From: Auanema rhodensis
Lineage: Eukaryota > Nematoda > Chromadorea > Rhabditida > Rhabditidae
Reading direction: 5' to 3'
Assembly (NCBI GenBank): GCA_964057225.1
Contig: OZ059895.1
Coordinates: 7,254,001 to 7,318,000 of the forward strand
Length of the DNA stretch: 64,000 nucleotides
Each line of letters opens with the position of its first letter. Position 1 is the first letter of the stretch. Positions 22,773 to 33,711 of the stretch are shown here, piece after piece. The notes under the pieces are model-generated. The model ran no database searches. It saw only the letters and a program-made list of their open reading frames with translations, and had not been told where the DNA came from. The position numbers and the translations under genes were made by a program.

Positions 22773-24086
22773 TACAGCTGGACTAACACGTGACAAAAGT
22801 GAAAATGAAATCTGGACACGCGTACATCTCACGTGAAATGAACTGTTGACCAAACAATATCGTAACTATTATGGAAATAATGCATCCTTTCAGGTAAAAA
22901 ACTAATGATTAAAAGCAGAACAACCTTCAAATTCCATACTCACATGTAAAGGTTGCAAGTAAACTCTTTTTTTTTGTATTTGTAACCATAATGGTGTAAA
23001 AAATAGAACGTAACTACAATACCATTCGTACAAAACTGTACTTAACGACAAATCGCGTCAAAAAAAAGCAAGTATTACTTACCAAATATATGTATATTTT
23101 GACGCGATTTATTGTCAAATTATTTAATATATACCTTTCATAAATTGTGTCTTCTTCTAATTCTTGTTTCTTTGTGTCTATCTCTATTCTATGGATAACA
23201 ACGGCACCAGCTTCTTACGGCTAAACTAATTTACCAGAAATACTCGGCTTTGAAAAAACTAGAATATTTTATGGGAAAAAGGGATGTTCTTTCCTACTCC
23301 TGATGGGGCCAACTGTAGACTTGTTCCACGCATCAATAATTTAGCATAATAACACAACTGCCCTTAGATAGCATTTTGAAGTGTAATTCATTTGAAAAAC
23401 GTAAAACATCATTAGTTTTTAAAAGTTTTATTTGAAGATTCACAAATAATTTTTCAAAAATGAGATTCATGAAGCGAAGTGCTTCGTAGGGATATAAAAA
23501 ATGATTCCTAAATCTTTTCATTCCATACAACTTAATGCTGCTCAATTCAAGTTTCCACGAAGAAGACGAAGACGTTTCTTGGCAAATACGTTTCTCTGGG
23601 CAATAATTGCTCCTATAATATTAGTCGTGTGTCGCATGACTAAACGATTAAGCGTGACTTTACAGAACATTCTTCAAATGTTTGTCGATCATTCTGTTGT
23701 CTTTTTAATGGGACCTTATAGATAATCATTAATTTTTACTAAACTTTTCTGAGCGTATCTGATCAAACTGTAGCTTATTTGCCTCTTTTCCTACCAGGTG
23801 AATCTTGTTCAGTGATCCATTTTACTTAATTTCTAAAATATGTTTGAGATCGCTGTTCCAATATTACTTTTATATACAAGATAATCAATTTTTTCAAATC
23901 ATACACTAGAACCAAACTGTTATTTTATCAGATTTAAGAGTATTTCGCATAAGTATCAGCACTTGTAGCTTTATTACATTAATATCGAGCATCAAAACCA
24001 GTTTCATTATTGCAAAAACATCCGAGTTTTCAGTTCAATTTTTAGCAACAACGTTCAAGTAAATAAAAACATGTTTCAATTCCTTG
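22773..24086. other. Intergenic with a 14-bp inverted repeat
   Basis: About 1.3 kb between the kinase start and the K2P channel stop. It contains the inverted repeat listed separately at 23050-23110. Open frames at 23333-23545 and 23501-23725 overlap on opposite strands, match nothing I know, and are not accepted. Confidence 0.4.
23050..23110. repeat. Perfect 14-bp inverted repeat
   Basis: AAATCGCGTCAAAA (23050-23063) and its exact complement TTTTGACGCGATTT (23097-23110), separated by a 33-base AT-rich spacer. The pairing resumes outside after a two-base bulge (GAC / GTC). Each arm carries the CpG-containing core CGCGTCA, unusual in this AT-rich DNA. It could be a hairpin, a tiny MITE or a paired binding site. 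Confidence 0.75.
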
Positions 24087-27000
24087 TTAGGAGTCGGATA
24101 AAGAGTGAAGTGCACTAATAGGAACAGTTGTGTCATCATCAGAAGAGGTTGAATCTATACTTAGTGTTCGAATAACACTAGGAATAGGTGGAGGAAGAGT
24201 TCGAATTATTCGTTGTGTAGGAGAATTGGATTCACAAGTTCCATGAGGAGGAACAATAGGAAGAGATAGTCGTGAGGAACTATGTAGATTACTGACAGAT
24301 GAATGAAGGGTGTCATCTGAATGATCATACAGCATTTCATCCTGAAAACATTGAAATAACTTTCTGATACAACGTGGGAAAACATGCGGAAGTGTCATGC
24401 TTTCGAGAAAAAAAAGATTTGTTTGAGAGTATAAGTTATGATTCGAAAAAAAATAAAAAACCGAAGGATTTAGTAATGCTCTCATAAATATAAGGATGCA
24501 TGTTAATCAACACAAAATTAAAATTTTTTGTTCATGCGTTATTTGTCTTATACCTATAGTATTGGATAATTCTCTGGAGTCTGAAATGTTTTCAAACATA
24601 TTAAAGAGAAGAAACAATTTGAACTACGATTGTCAGATTAGCATAAATGTAATTTAAAATTTAAAATACCTCGAATCTAACGACAGTCTTTTTCGGTCTG
24701 GGATCCAGCAGGTCGTCCTCCGAATCTACAAACATCGGGAACTGACCGTCCTGAATAGAAGTTTTTGAATATTAGAATTATATTAAAAGTATATACTTTC
24801 ATGAACAGTGGAACTAACTCCGGTGGCCATATTCCTTCTACGATCATATGTGTCTGCGGAACCCGTGCTAGCCGACCTAGCTTGACTTGTATAGCCGTCT
24901 AAATAAGTTGTTTGTTAAGAAATTGTAAAGCTTAGAATTAAAAGTAGAACAAACCAGGTTTAGAAGATATATTTCTTGTACCAATATAAAACATTTTGAG
25001 TATAAAAAAGAGAATGAGAGAAGACAAAAGAGTAGACAAAAGAGCAAGAATTTTTGGCCGTTTTATAACTGCGATCTTTGGAGTGTTTTGAGCTTATCTC
25101 CATGTTTCTCGTCATGAATAACGGAACTGCTGAGCAAGCAGGATAACAACAAGTGAATGAGATTTTCGATAATTTATGGAACCTAACGAAAAAGAGTTTA
25201 AACGTGCCTCAACAAGGTTATCAATATCCAAATCGGCAATGATAGTATGATCTAAACCAATATTTTGTCCTACGGCCGAAATCAACTCCCGTACTTCCAG
25301 ACTAAAAAGTATATAAGTTATAATAATTTGAATAATTATTAACTAACTTTCTTGAGCCGAACCATATACGAATATTGGCGATATTTTTCAGTTTTCGACC
25401 AATGTAATGCAATTTACGGACATAAAGCGATCCAATATCTGAATTTGGAGTTAAATGTATGAATTGTTATAACTAATACCCAACGCAATTGTTGAAATTG
25501 CTAATCCGATACATACATATATTATTATTAGTGGTATATACCAATTACTGTAAATATAGATATGCATTAGAATATATCATAAGAAACATCCATACTTGTC
25601 CGGTACCAGATCACCATATTCAATAGCAGTTAAGCAGATGAAAGCAAAATAGAGACCATTAAAGAAATCAAAATCACCCTGAAGAAGCGGAACTCCAATA
25701 GCACCGATTACCTAAGGGAGAATAAATTTAACATTAATTTACATCAAAATATTATACTAAATATAATACGACTATGAAGAATAGCATTGATCCGCTAACA
25801 CAAGCTTCTTCTTCTTTTTTCTATAATTACCATTAATTATTAATTTTATGAAATAGTATGATTAACCTTTCTGAAACATTGTTTAGTCCAACATGCAACA
25901 GTTTCTAAATATCTTCCAATATTCGTAAGTAAAATGACTGTTAAGGGAATTCCAAAAAATCCATAAATCACGGTGAATATTCTTCCGTTATAAGTGCGTG
26001 GCTCTACTTTTCCATATCCTGCAATGAAATCCTTTTTTATGATTCATGTATGAACAAGTAATCTATTTTAATATAAAAAAATAATTTAATTTCTTGCATA
26101 TGTCATAGTTTTTAAAAAAACATTTCTCTTTATTTTTCTTATCTTCAGATTTAATGCATAATTCAAAGTTCAGTGCAGCCAAGATTGATTGAAGAAGTAA
26201 GATGTTTACTATTTCGTCTGGTAATTGATTAAGATTGAGAAATTGAACCTAAAATTCACAGTTTTGTTTCATCAGAAAATGCAGTTTGTCAGAATTGTTG
26301 GTGGACTTCAGAAACAGCTTCATCCGTCATTCTGTTGTCCGGGCATCAGGGAATTATTTTAAGTTTCTTTAAGTTTTTGAAGTTCGCTTCCTGAAGCGAC
26401 GAGAACTAAAGAGTAAAACATGGAGATGAAAAAATTGAGAAGAATCTTCGCAGAGAAAAGCAAGATGATTTTCAGACGCCATATCAAACATGAGCAACTT
26501 GACCTTCATGTCATATGTTTCAGTTGTCGACGACGTATGACAAAGAACATATCTCCTGAGAATAGTTCAACAAAACTATTCTAAATATGATCTTTTTGAA
26601 ACTAAAAGAAGCATTAAATTGGCAACTGACCAGTATCTATTTTAATATAATAGTTTTTTTCCCAAAAATATCATAAATAATAATGAAAAAGACATTCAAA
26701 AGATTTTCACCTAGGGTTGTTAATATTCCAAATCCGTATAAAGCAGCCGTTTTATAAGACCATTCCAAACGGGGATCATTCTCCTGTTCAGTTAAACATC
26801 TCTCAGCAATTGTACGAGCAAAATCAGCATCACGTACATTTCTTAAGTTGCGATTTCTAAAATACAGTATTTTATATTAATTAAACTATTTTTTCTTCAT
26901 TAATATTTTATTTTGTATTGTTATAAATATATGTTTATATTAATTTTCCAAATAGATTTATCAAATTTAAAAGAAAAGAAAGAACAATTTTCTTATTTTC

Positions 27001-27889
27001 AATTGAATGTTTTTTCAAGATAATGTCAAAACAGAACAATGTTTGTTGTTTCAAATGACAAGCGCGGATAAATAAAAAGTTGAGTAAGCAATGAACCAAT
27101 AAGAATGTTCAAATTTCAAAAAAATGATAAGATATTGCTGAATGAATGTTATAAAATTTTGTTTATTTTAGAGATAAATTGAATCTATATAACATTGATT
27201 CAATAAGAACTTACTTAGTTAATATTATATTTATTCTCAAAATATATTTATAGCAATACTCGAAACTTTAAATATAAGTTATCGATTATGAAATACAATA
27301 TGAATTGTTTTATTTTCATTTGTTTGGAATAATCTGTTTGTATAGATAGGGAGAATACATTTTTTTGGTTAAAAACCAATCAATGTTGTTCATAATTTAG
27401 AAAACAAACTTATCAAAGCGATTAAATGGTAAATATATTATGTGTATAACTTACCCGGTTAATAGATGTTCTATACATCTTCGTTTAGAAAGCGTATCAT
27501 TATGCTTGATATATTGAGCGTAATTATATTCGAAATGAAGAAAGATAAATCCACCAATTAGAGTATAGCATATAAGAAATAATATGATGAGTAGATTAAT
27601 AGTTACAGCTTTTTGATGACGTCGAAAAAACTATAATAACAGATTATTTTATGAGAACAACTGTCTATGTTTCATATAATTATATTATTTGAGCATTATT
27701 CATTCTTTTAATTCCAATGGTCTTCACAAAAAAATAGAACAAAGCATTTTAGTTATGGTATTTTCTCATTTTCAATGGCACGATAAGGAAGATATCTGGT
27801 TATAATGTTCTTATTTAATTGAATTTTAAAACAAAAAAAAGTAGAATTGTACTAACCCGACAACATAGTATAGAATAGATTAATGCCAT
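24087..27889 (-). CDS. Two-pore-domain (TWK/K2P) potassium channel
   Basis: Background K+ channel with two pore loops per subunit and four membrane helices. Start at 27889 (MALIYSILCCR). TM1 reads AVTINLLIILFLICYTLIGG, then an extracellular segment with LSKRRCIEHLL. Pore 1 is GFGILTTLGYGKVEPRTYNG. TM2 is IYGFFGIPLTVILLTNIGRY and TM3 MLFFIVV. Pore 2 reads LYFAFICLTAIEYGDLVPDK, followed by TM4 (IIICIGLAISTIA). A long cytoplasmic tail includes LHYIGRKLKNIANIRIWFGS, an acidic linker (MFVDSEDDLLDPRPKKTVVR) and a serine-rich end (HSSVSNLHSSSRLSLP) to the stop at 24087-24089. Introns of about 0.6-0.7 kb lie near 26030-26710 and 26870-27450. The second filter has Glu where Gly is expected. Confidence 0.92.
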
Positions 27890-29514
27890 TTTTTACTATA
27901 TCTGAATTGAAGAAACGTTTACGACAATTGAGGATTTTCCTCTGATAATCAGATATGATGCTGATTACAAAACTTCATATTGTATATAACAACGATTAAA
28001 TCTGAAATTTAAAAAATTCATATGCACTTTAATAGAATTTGAATATTGATTCTTTTAAGAGATTACACGATTACTTAAGTTCAAAGGGAATTAAAAAATA
28101 TAAAGATCGTCGTAGAATAAATTGCAACGAAAAATAAATCAAATTCAAACAAATATGAAATTTTTCAGACAGAACAAGGACGACAAGTTCAAAACTTTTT
28201 GTTATTTGTCATATATGTATATGAATGTAGTTAGACTATTATTTATTGTCTTGAAAACAATTCAAAGGTTCAAAATGAAAACAAATAGTAACTATCATGT
28301 AATATAGATTCTATAAGGCTATACATAATTTCTAGAATAGATTCGTTTGATTGGTATAGCTTCAAAGAGCTAGTTTGGCAGGACAAAATGCTGAGAATTT
28401 GAAGAGCCCAACAATCCCCCCCCACCATCATTTTCCTCTCTCTCTGCATCTTACATCTCATCTATTTCTCTTCTTTTCTTCAATATTTTGCATTTTGTTT
28501 TCTATATATGTACATATATACACTCTCATCTTAACCAACTACCACCCTTCCAGAAAAGTTACTAGTAACGCCCTCTGGATAGCTTAAATTCCCAGGAGAA
28601 TAATGTTAGCACAACGATAGGAGTCCGATATATTATGACCACATGCCCGGAGATGCAGACCTTTCTTAAGACATTAACACAAGTTGTTACCACATAAATA
28701 AAACAAGAATGCTTTAAAGATTATTAAAATAATCTTTGATAATATAAATTATTGCAAGCTTTTTTTCAAAAGACCTAATCGATTATCAATTTCTAAATTT
28801 CATTTTTTGCATTCATTAGTCTGGTGAGCGGTTGCAATTTTTTGCATACAGTGATTGAAAAAGTACATACTGATGCACTTTAGAATTATATTTTTTGTTA
28901 AATAAGTAGCTCTTAAGGAAAAGCTCCTTTTTGTGTACAATTTTTTTTTCTCAATGAGAAGTTGAGTGTCTGGTGGATTTGAAGCCCTCTTCCTTGTTGT
29001 CCAGAAGTGTAATTTCTCCTCATCCATCTAATGGAGTTCATGATTGGATGTCCACAGCTTCAAAAGATTAAAGGATAAACATAATTTCACTAACGAAGTG
29101 TATCACAAAGATGACATATTTGAAAATGTTTTCATGATTGAAAACTCATATTTAACTGTTTCAGATATAAATCAAATCTAAAGAATATACTGTTGTCAAC
29201 TCTATATGGCAGAAAAATGGTAAAGACGCTACGGATATTATTGAGAACTTCTTCACATTCAAGCAATTCAATAATTGTATATTAAACTGAAAAAAAGTAT
29301 GTCCTCTCCGGAAAATAGTAAATCATTCAGCAAGTGATTAGCGATCAAGCGCAATCAGTAACTGATTAGAATCAGTTTTTTACGTTTGAAACTCAAGCAA
29401 ACAATTAGAAAGGAGAGAAATAAAAACACAAAGCATGATACGGAAGTATTATATAAAGGTGAGGTAAGATGCTTGTGGTGTTACTACTACCAGTAGTCGC
29501 GAATTTCTGTCAAA
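27890..29514. other. Intergenic: K2P upstream and acidic-protein promoter
   Basis: About 1.6 kb. It contains a C8 run at 28416-28423 followed by ACCATCATTTTCC and a pyrimidine-rich stretch. A 75-residue minus-strand frame at 28800-29027 (MDEEKLHFWTTRKRASNPPD...) has no recognisable homology. From 29350 on it holds promoter elements of the acidic secreted protein. No RNA gene recognised. Confidence 0.4.
29350..29457 (+). promoter_or_regulatory. TATA box and repeated AATCAGT motif
   Basis: TATATAAA at 29450-29457 lies 57 bp upstream of the ATG of the acidic secreted protein, a usual distance for a TATA-driven gene with a short leader. About 75-100 bp further up, AATCAGT / ACTGATT occurs three times within 25 bp; two copies form the palindrome AACTGATT-AG-AATCAGTT (29360-29377). 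This looks like a tissue-specific promoter rather than a trans-spliced housekeeping one. Confidence 0.55.
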
Positions 29515-30030
29515 ATGAAGTGGTATTTATTAGCTCCAGCTATAGCTCTTTTATGCTTTGTCTGTGATTCCAATCAGCAGAATGTAGAAATGCAGGGTAA
29601 GCTGAATAATTTAAAAAAAAAAAAAGTTTTTTTTCTTTTACAGGGCAGGGAATCCCAGTTGATGAACTGGCAAAAGCTTACATGAGTTAGTTTTCTCTTA
29701 TTCCTGAATAATACAATAATAATATAAAACAAATTCTTAGATTACGCCAGAGATGAGGAGGATGACGACGACGATGTTCTCGTCGATTTTTCCAACACGG
29801 ATCCTGATTATGAACTTGAAGATGAAATGGCTCGTTCTAATGATGACGATGAATATGATGATGAGTACTATGAGGATGATGGAGGTGATGAAGACTACGA
29901 TGACGGAGAAGACGAGGAAGAAGGTGATGATGACTATGAGGATGAAGATGATGATGATTACGATTATGACCGCAAGATGCCAGCACGTGAAGCTCATCCC
30001 TATTACCAACAATCAAATGTATATTTTTAA
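29515..30030 (+). CDS. Small secreted, extremely acidic Asp/Glu/Tyr-rich protein
   Basis: Three exons (29515-29596, 29644-29685, 29741-30030) give 137 residues. A clear signal peptide (MKWYLLAPAIALLCFVCDSN) is followed by a short neutral stretch (GQGIPVDELAKAYMNYARDE). After that come about 75 residues that are mostly Asp, Glu and Tyr, for example DEYDDEYYEDDGGDED and YEDEDDDDYDYD. The tail is less acidic: RKMPAREAHPYYQQSNVYF. I recognise no family. Such composition in a secreted protein suggests calcium or cation binding, or interaction with basic matrix or eggshell proteins; that is inference only. The gene has its own TATA box. The other-frame open reading frames over the same DNA are compositional shadows. 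Confidence 0.8.
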
Positions 30031-31478
30031 TACAAGCGAGCAGTTATGGATATGTGAGTGCTGTTGTTCTTTTCATTATGAAAATAAAACTAATGATTTT
30101 AGTGAAACCATGAGAATAGACTGCATAGCCATCAGCACCAATAACTGAAATCGTTGTGATGTTGACATATCTGTATATTCATGATTTTCATATAAACTCA
30201 TTATATCTTTTAGATTTTATCAATATTTGGGCATATGCTATTAATATTAAGAGCTTACAATTTCGCAGATTGTTTGCGAAATTCAATTGAAAAAACCCAA
30301 TGAATTCAACTGATTTTTTTTGACAGACTCAAGAATTAAAAGGAAAGCAAAAAATCTCTAGAATCTCATCTGAATAAACATTGCTCCCTTCGTTTCCTTT
30401 GGCCATTCAGCTCAAGGAAATTTGGATGTTTGAGTTAAAATGACAAGCTTGGGATCAAGTTTGAAACACAGATCAACAATGACGTATGGCAAACACATGA
30501 AAATCAATTAAATAAAAACCAAAATTAGCTAATATTCCATATTTGTAAGCGTATATTATTATACAAAAGTTTGAAAACTTTGTGATTATTTCAAAGAAAG
30601 TGAATATTAGCATCAATGTAAACAGAACTAAAAGAAATAATTGAAGTTTATAAACACTGAACGCACCATTTATTCTTGTAGTTGGACGAATTGGGAAAAG
30701 AGTCCGTTCAGAAAACATGAAGAGAATATTAGAGGATTCGACAAAATTGTGTATAACGAGGGAATCTTTAACATCAAAAAAAATAGTGTGGAATGAAGTT
30801 GAACGAGAATCTGTTGAATTTAATGTTCAACCAAAAGTTGAATATTACGCCTACATTTCGATTTTATGAAAATTCTAGCAAATGCGTCAAACACAAATAG
30901 ACTACCCATTACTTACAGCTTGGATGTTGTCAGCAAATTCTTGCTGACAACATTCTGAATCTGTTCGATATCCGGACGAATCCTGGGACATTAGACACCC
31001 ATTCAACCCATCAACACCATCAACCAAGAGTCAAACAGTTGTTGAAAACCAAAAAATGAGCAAAAGAAATGCAATATAGAAGTTGAAAAACTAAAAAATA
31101 CATCAAAAATATCAATTACAAGTTTAAAGTTGAAAACATTAATAAGCAAAAAAAGTATTTGTAAATAAGTTGTTTTACAACTCATCTGAGAAAAATACTG
31201 AACTAAAGTTTTAGCCTCGAATCAGTATATAAGTGTTTTTGCTTGAAAAAAACTAAATAGTAAAAAAATATTTTATTTATGAACTGTATAGATTATTATC
31301 CAAATTACTATTTTAATTTATACAGACTATGATGGTCAATATTAAAAAAAGAAAATCACAGATACCGCAAACCAATATTCAGAATGCACGAGAAATAAAA
31401 CTTTGCACTGTCCTAGGATAACATGCATTTAAGTAAGAAAATAAATAATAAATATCAAATACGGCCATAGTATTATGC
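30031..31478. other. Intergenic with a strong hairpin
   Basis: About 1.45 kb between the acidic-protein gene and the SNX 3' end (the genes converge). AT-rich. The hairpin at 30922-30955 is listed separately. The hydrophobic minus-strand frames at 30473-30718 and 31003-31185 are F/I/L-rich translations of AT-rich DNA and are not accepted. Confidence 0.4.
30922..30955. repeat. 15-bp-stem hairpin with 4-base loop
   Basis: TGTTGTCAGCAA (30925-30936), loop ATTC, and TTGCTGACAACA (30941-30952) are perfect complements. The stem extends outward by A-T, G.T and G-C to about 15 pairs. It is too short for a canonical microRNA precursor. No T-run follows it. It may act as a cruciform, a terminator or 3'-end structure for the converging genes, or be a chance palindrome. 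Confidence 0.7.
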
Positions 31479-33459
31479 CTATACAATTATGGCTGTAGTC
31501 TCCGGCTCAAACTTCTCCCATAATTTCATCAGCTAAAAAAATTGTATTTCTTTTTTAAAAATTAAATTATAATTACTTCAGAATGAGTCTTTATCAATGA
31601 TTCAAGATAATCCACCATGATTTTTTTCATATCTTGACGTCTTTGTACATCAAATCGTTGGACCTATATCCATTATTTCACTTCAATTTTAAGACTAAGT
31701 TACCTCCTCCCTAATTAACTTGCTCAAATCGCCAAATTCTGTTTCCAATTGATCCATTCTTCGAGCTGTATCTTCGATCTCATCTTTAATCTGATTTAAT
31801 CTCTCAGTTTTACCAGACAACTCCATTCTAAAAGAATAGTATGATGTCATTCGAAATATGAAAACTACCTAGCTTTAGTTTCACGTTTTTTCTGAAGAGT
31901 TTGTTGTGCATTCTGCCAAGCTTGCCAGACTCGAACGCGTTCATTGAATACATCTTTCAACGAAGCAATCAAGCCTACATACTCGTTAATAGCCTCAGAG
32001 AATCTGAATTCATATACGAAAGATGTACAAAAAACAGTTATAAACACTTACAAAACAGTATCACTCTCCGCCTGTTTAGCCCAAATAGCAGCAGCATTTT
32101 CTTCAGTTTCTGTTAAATGAGAGAGAGCCCTAGCTAATGAGGTTGAATTCTCACATGAGGCCAACATGGATAAACCCTTGAATACATTTAATGATACATA
32201 TATACTCGGCGTTTAACCTACTCTGCTCAAACTTTCTTGTGATTGAGCCAACTCTTTCCGTGAGTTCGCTAAATTGTTAGCTAAAGATAATAGTTTCCTT
32301 AAAAGGATATCTTGAATATGCAATAATAAATAAATGTAACTTTAATGATTCTTCAAGCTCATCAATATGAGATTGAGTTTGCTCAAACCAGCGATCTCCT
32401 TCTTCCATGTGAAAAGCCATCTTAGAGAAAACCTTTAAAATAGATCATAACAAATTCATAATGTAACAAAAACTCATTACTTCACCAACGCTCTTAAAAA
32501 TTCGTTTAACTCCCGCACTAGACAAGGCAGCAGTTTGAGTTGCGTGAGGAAGGTCAGTCTAAATTGATAAGTCATATATGAAAAAGCCATTAGTTTAATT
32601 AACCTCCATAGTTAGAAAATCTCGAACATCACAATCACCTCTCATTCTTGGATGTTGGACAACTCGTCTGAGGAATCTTTCAAGTTGTCGGGCCCGAATT
32701 GCAACCTCGTTAGAGGAATTTGGTTCGGTAGAGGTCTGAGAAAAAATATTAATTATCTTTTTTAATTTTTAAGCACCTTAGTTTTAGTCATTGCAGCAAG
32801 ACTTTTTTCTGGAGCAGCTGGAACAATAACCCCCTTAGTTTGATGCTTTTCTACAAGTTTGTCCCGCAATCCAAGAAAATCAGAAAAACGTCTCCAAACG
32901 TCATATGTGCGATTGCTATAACCGTTTACTCCTTCACACTAAAACAAAAAACGAACTTGAAAATAGAGTAATACAAATTCAAGCATACCGTAGTAATAAC
33001 ATTATAAACAATATAAGCACCCATACCATCTCCTTTTTTCTCAAAGTTTTTTACAGATATGGTCATTAGATAATTAGTATCCTGAGAAAAACTAGTATAT
33101 CCTTGGCTGTCTCCAACGCTACTACTTGCAGCAGAGCTGAAGATACTCGGAGTTCTACAACAACAAGTTCAATTTGTGAATGAAAAAATTAAAGAATACT
33201 GTTGCTTATTATCCGAGCTGGTATTCAAAATAGTGGCTGGTGGGCTGGAATCAGGTGTGTCATCATTACTCAAATTCAACGTTAATTTTGATGGAGTTTC
33301 ATCGTCCAAGTCATCATCCATGAGTGGTGATTCCTATAATATCAGTTTCATGTCAGAGCATAAAATAATATATCTAACATTCTGCATTCCAATTGGACTT
33401 GTATTGTCCTGCTCTTCATCAGAAAGAGGGACAGCAACGGTGGTGTCTTCTGATATCAT
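31479..33459 (-). CDS. SNX1: Sorting nexin 1/2 (retromer SNX-BAR)
   Basis: PX-BAR protein that binds PI3P on endosomes and tubulates membranes for retromer-dependent retrieval (yeast Vps5, C. elegans snx-1). Start at 33459 (MISEDTTVAVPLSDEEQDNT), then an acidic N-terminus (MDDDLDDETPSKLTLNL). The PX domain includes YTSFSQDTNYLMTISVKNFE, GMGAYIVYNVITT, the basic RTYDVWRRFSDFLGLRDKL, VIVPAAPEKS and ARQLERFLRRVVQHPRMRG. The BAR domain contains MAFHMEEGDRWFEQ, the KTERLNQIKDEIEDTARRMD helix and FDVQRRQDMKKIMVDYLESL. It ends in KLWEKFEPETTAIIV, stop 31479-31481. TDP2 lies 252 bp upstream on the same strand. Whether it is SNX1 or SNX2 is moot in invertebrates, which usually have one. Confidence 0.93.
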
Positions 33460-33711
33460 TACCTTAACATAGAAAGTAAGTTAATTGTCACATTTTCAAA
33501 CGGAAAGATAATATTATGAGTAATCGATAAATACGACTCAGGATAACAGAATGAAATACAATACCAATGTTTATATACATGATTAAAGTCTTGTTTTTCC
33601 AACAATTTTGTATACCTCGTATAATTTGACCTTATAATAAAACACTAAGCTAAAAAAAAAAGTTAGAAATTTTGAAAAATAACAAGTTCGATTGCATTAA
33701 CAGAGATCAAA

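Noticed and set aside
28800-29027. 75-residue minus-strand frame (MDEEKLHFWTTRKRASNPPD...)
   Set aside because: The only intergenic frame with moderately protein-like composition, but no recognisable family, no clear acceptor or partner exon.
29737-30148. Hydrophobic minus-strand and Met/Arg-rich plus-strand frames
   Set aside because: Shadows of the GAT/GAA/GAC codons of the acidic secreted protein.
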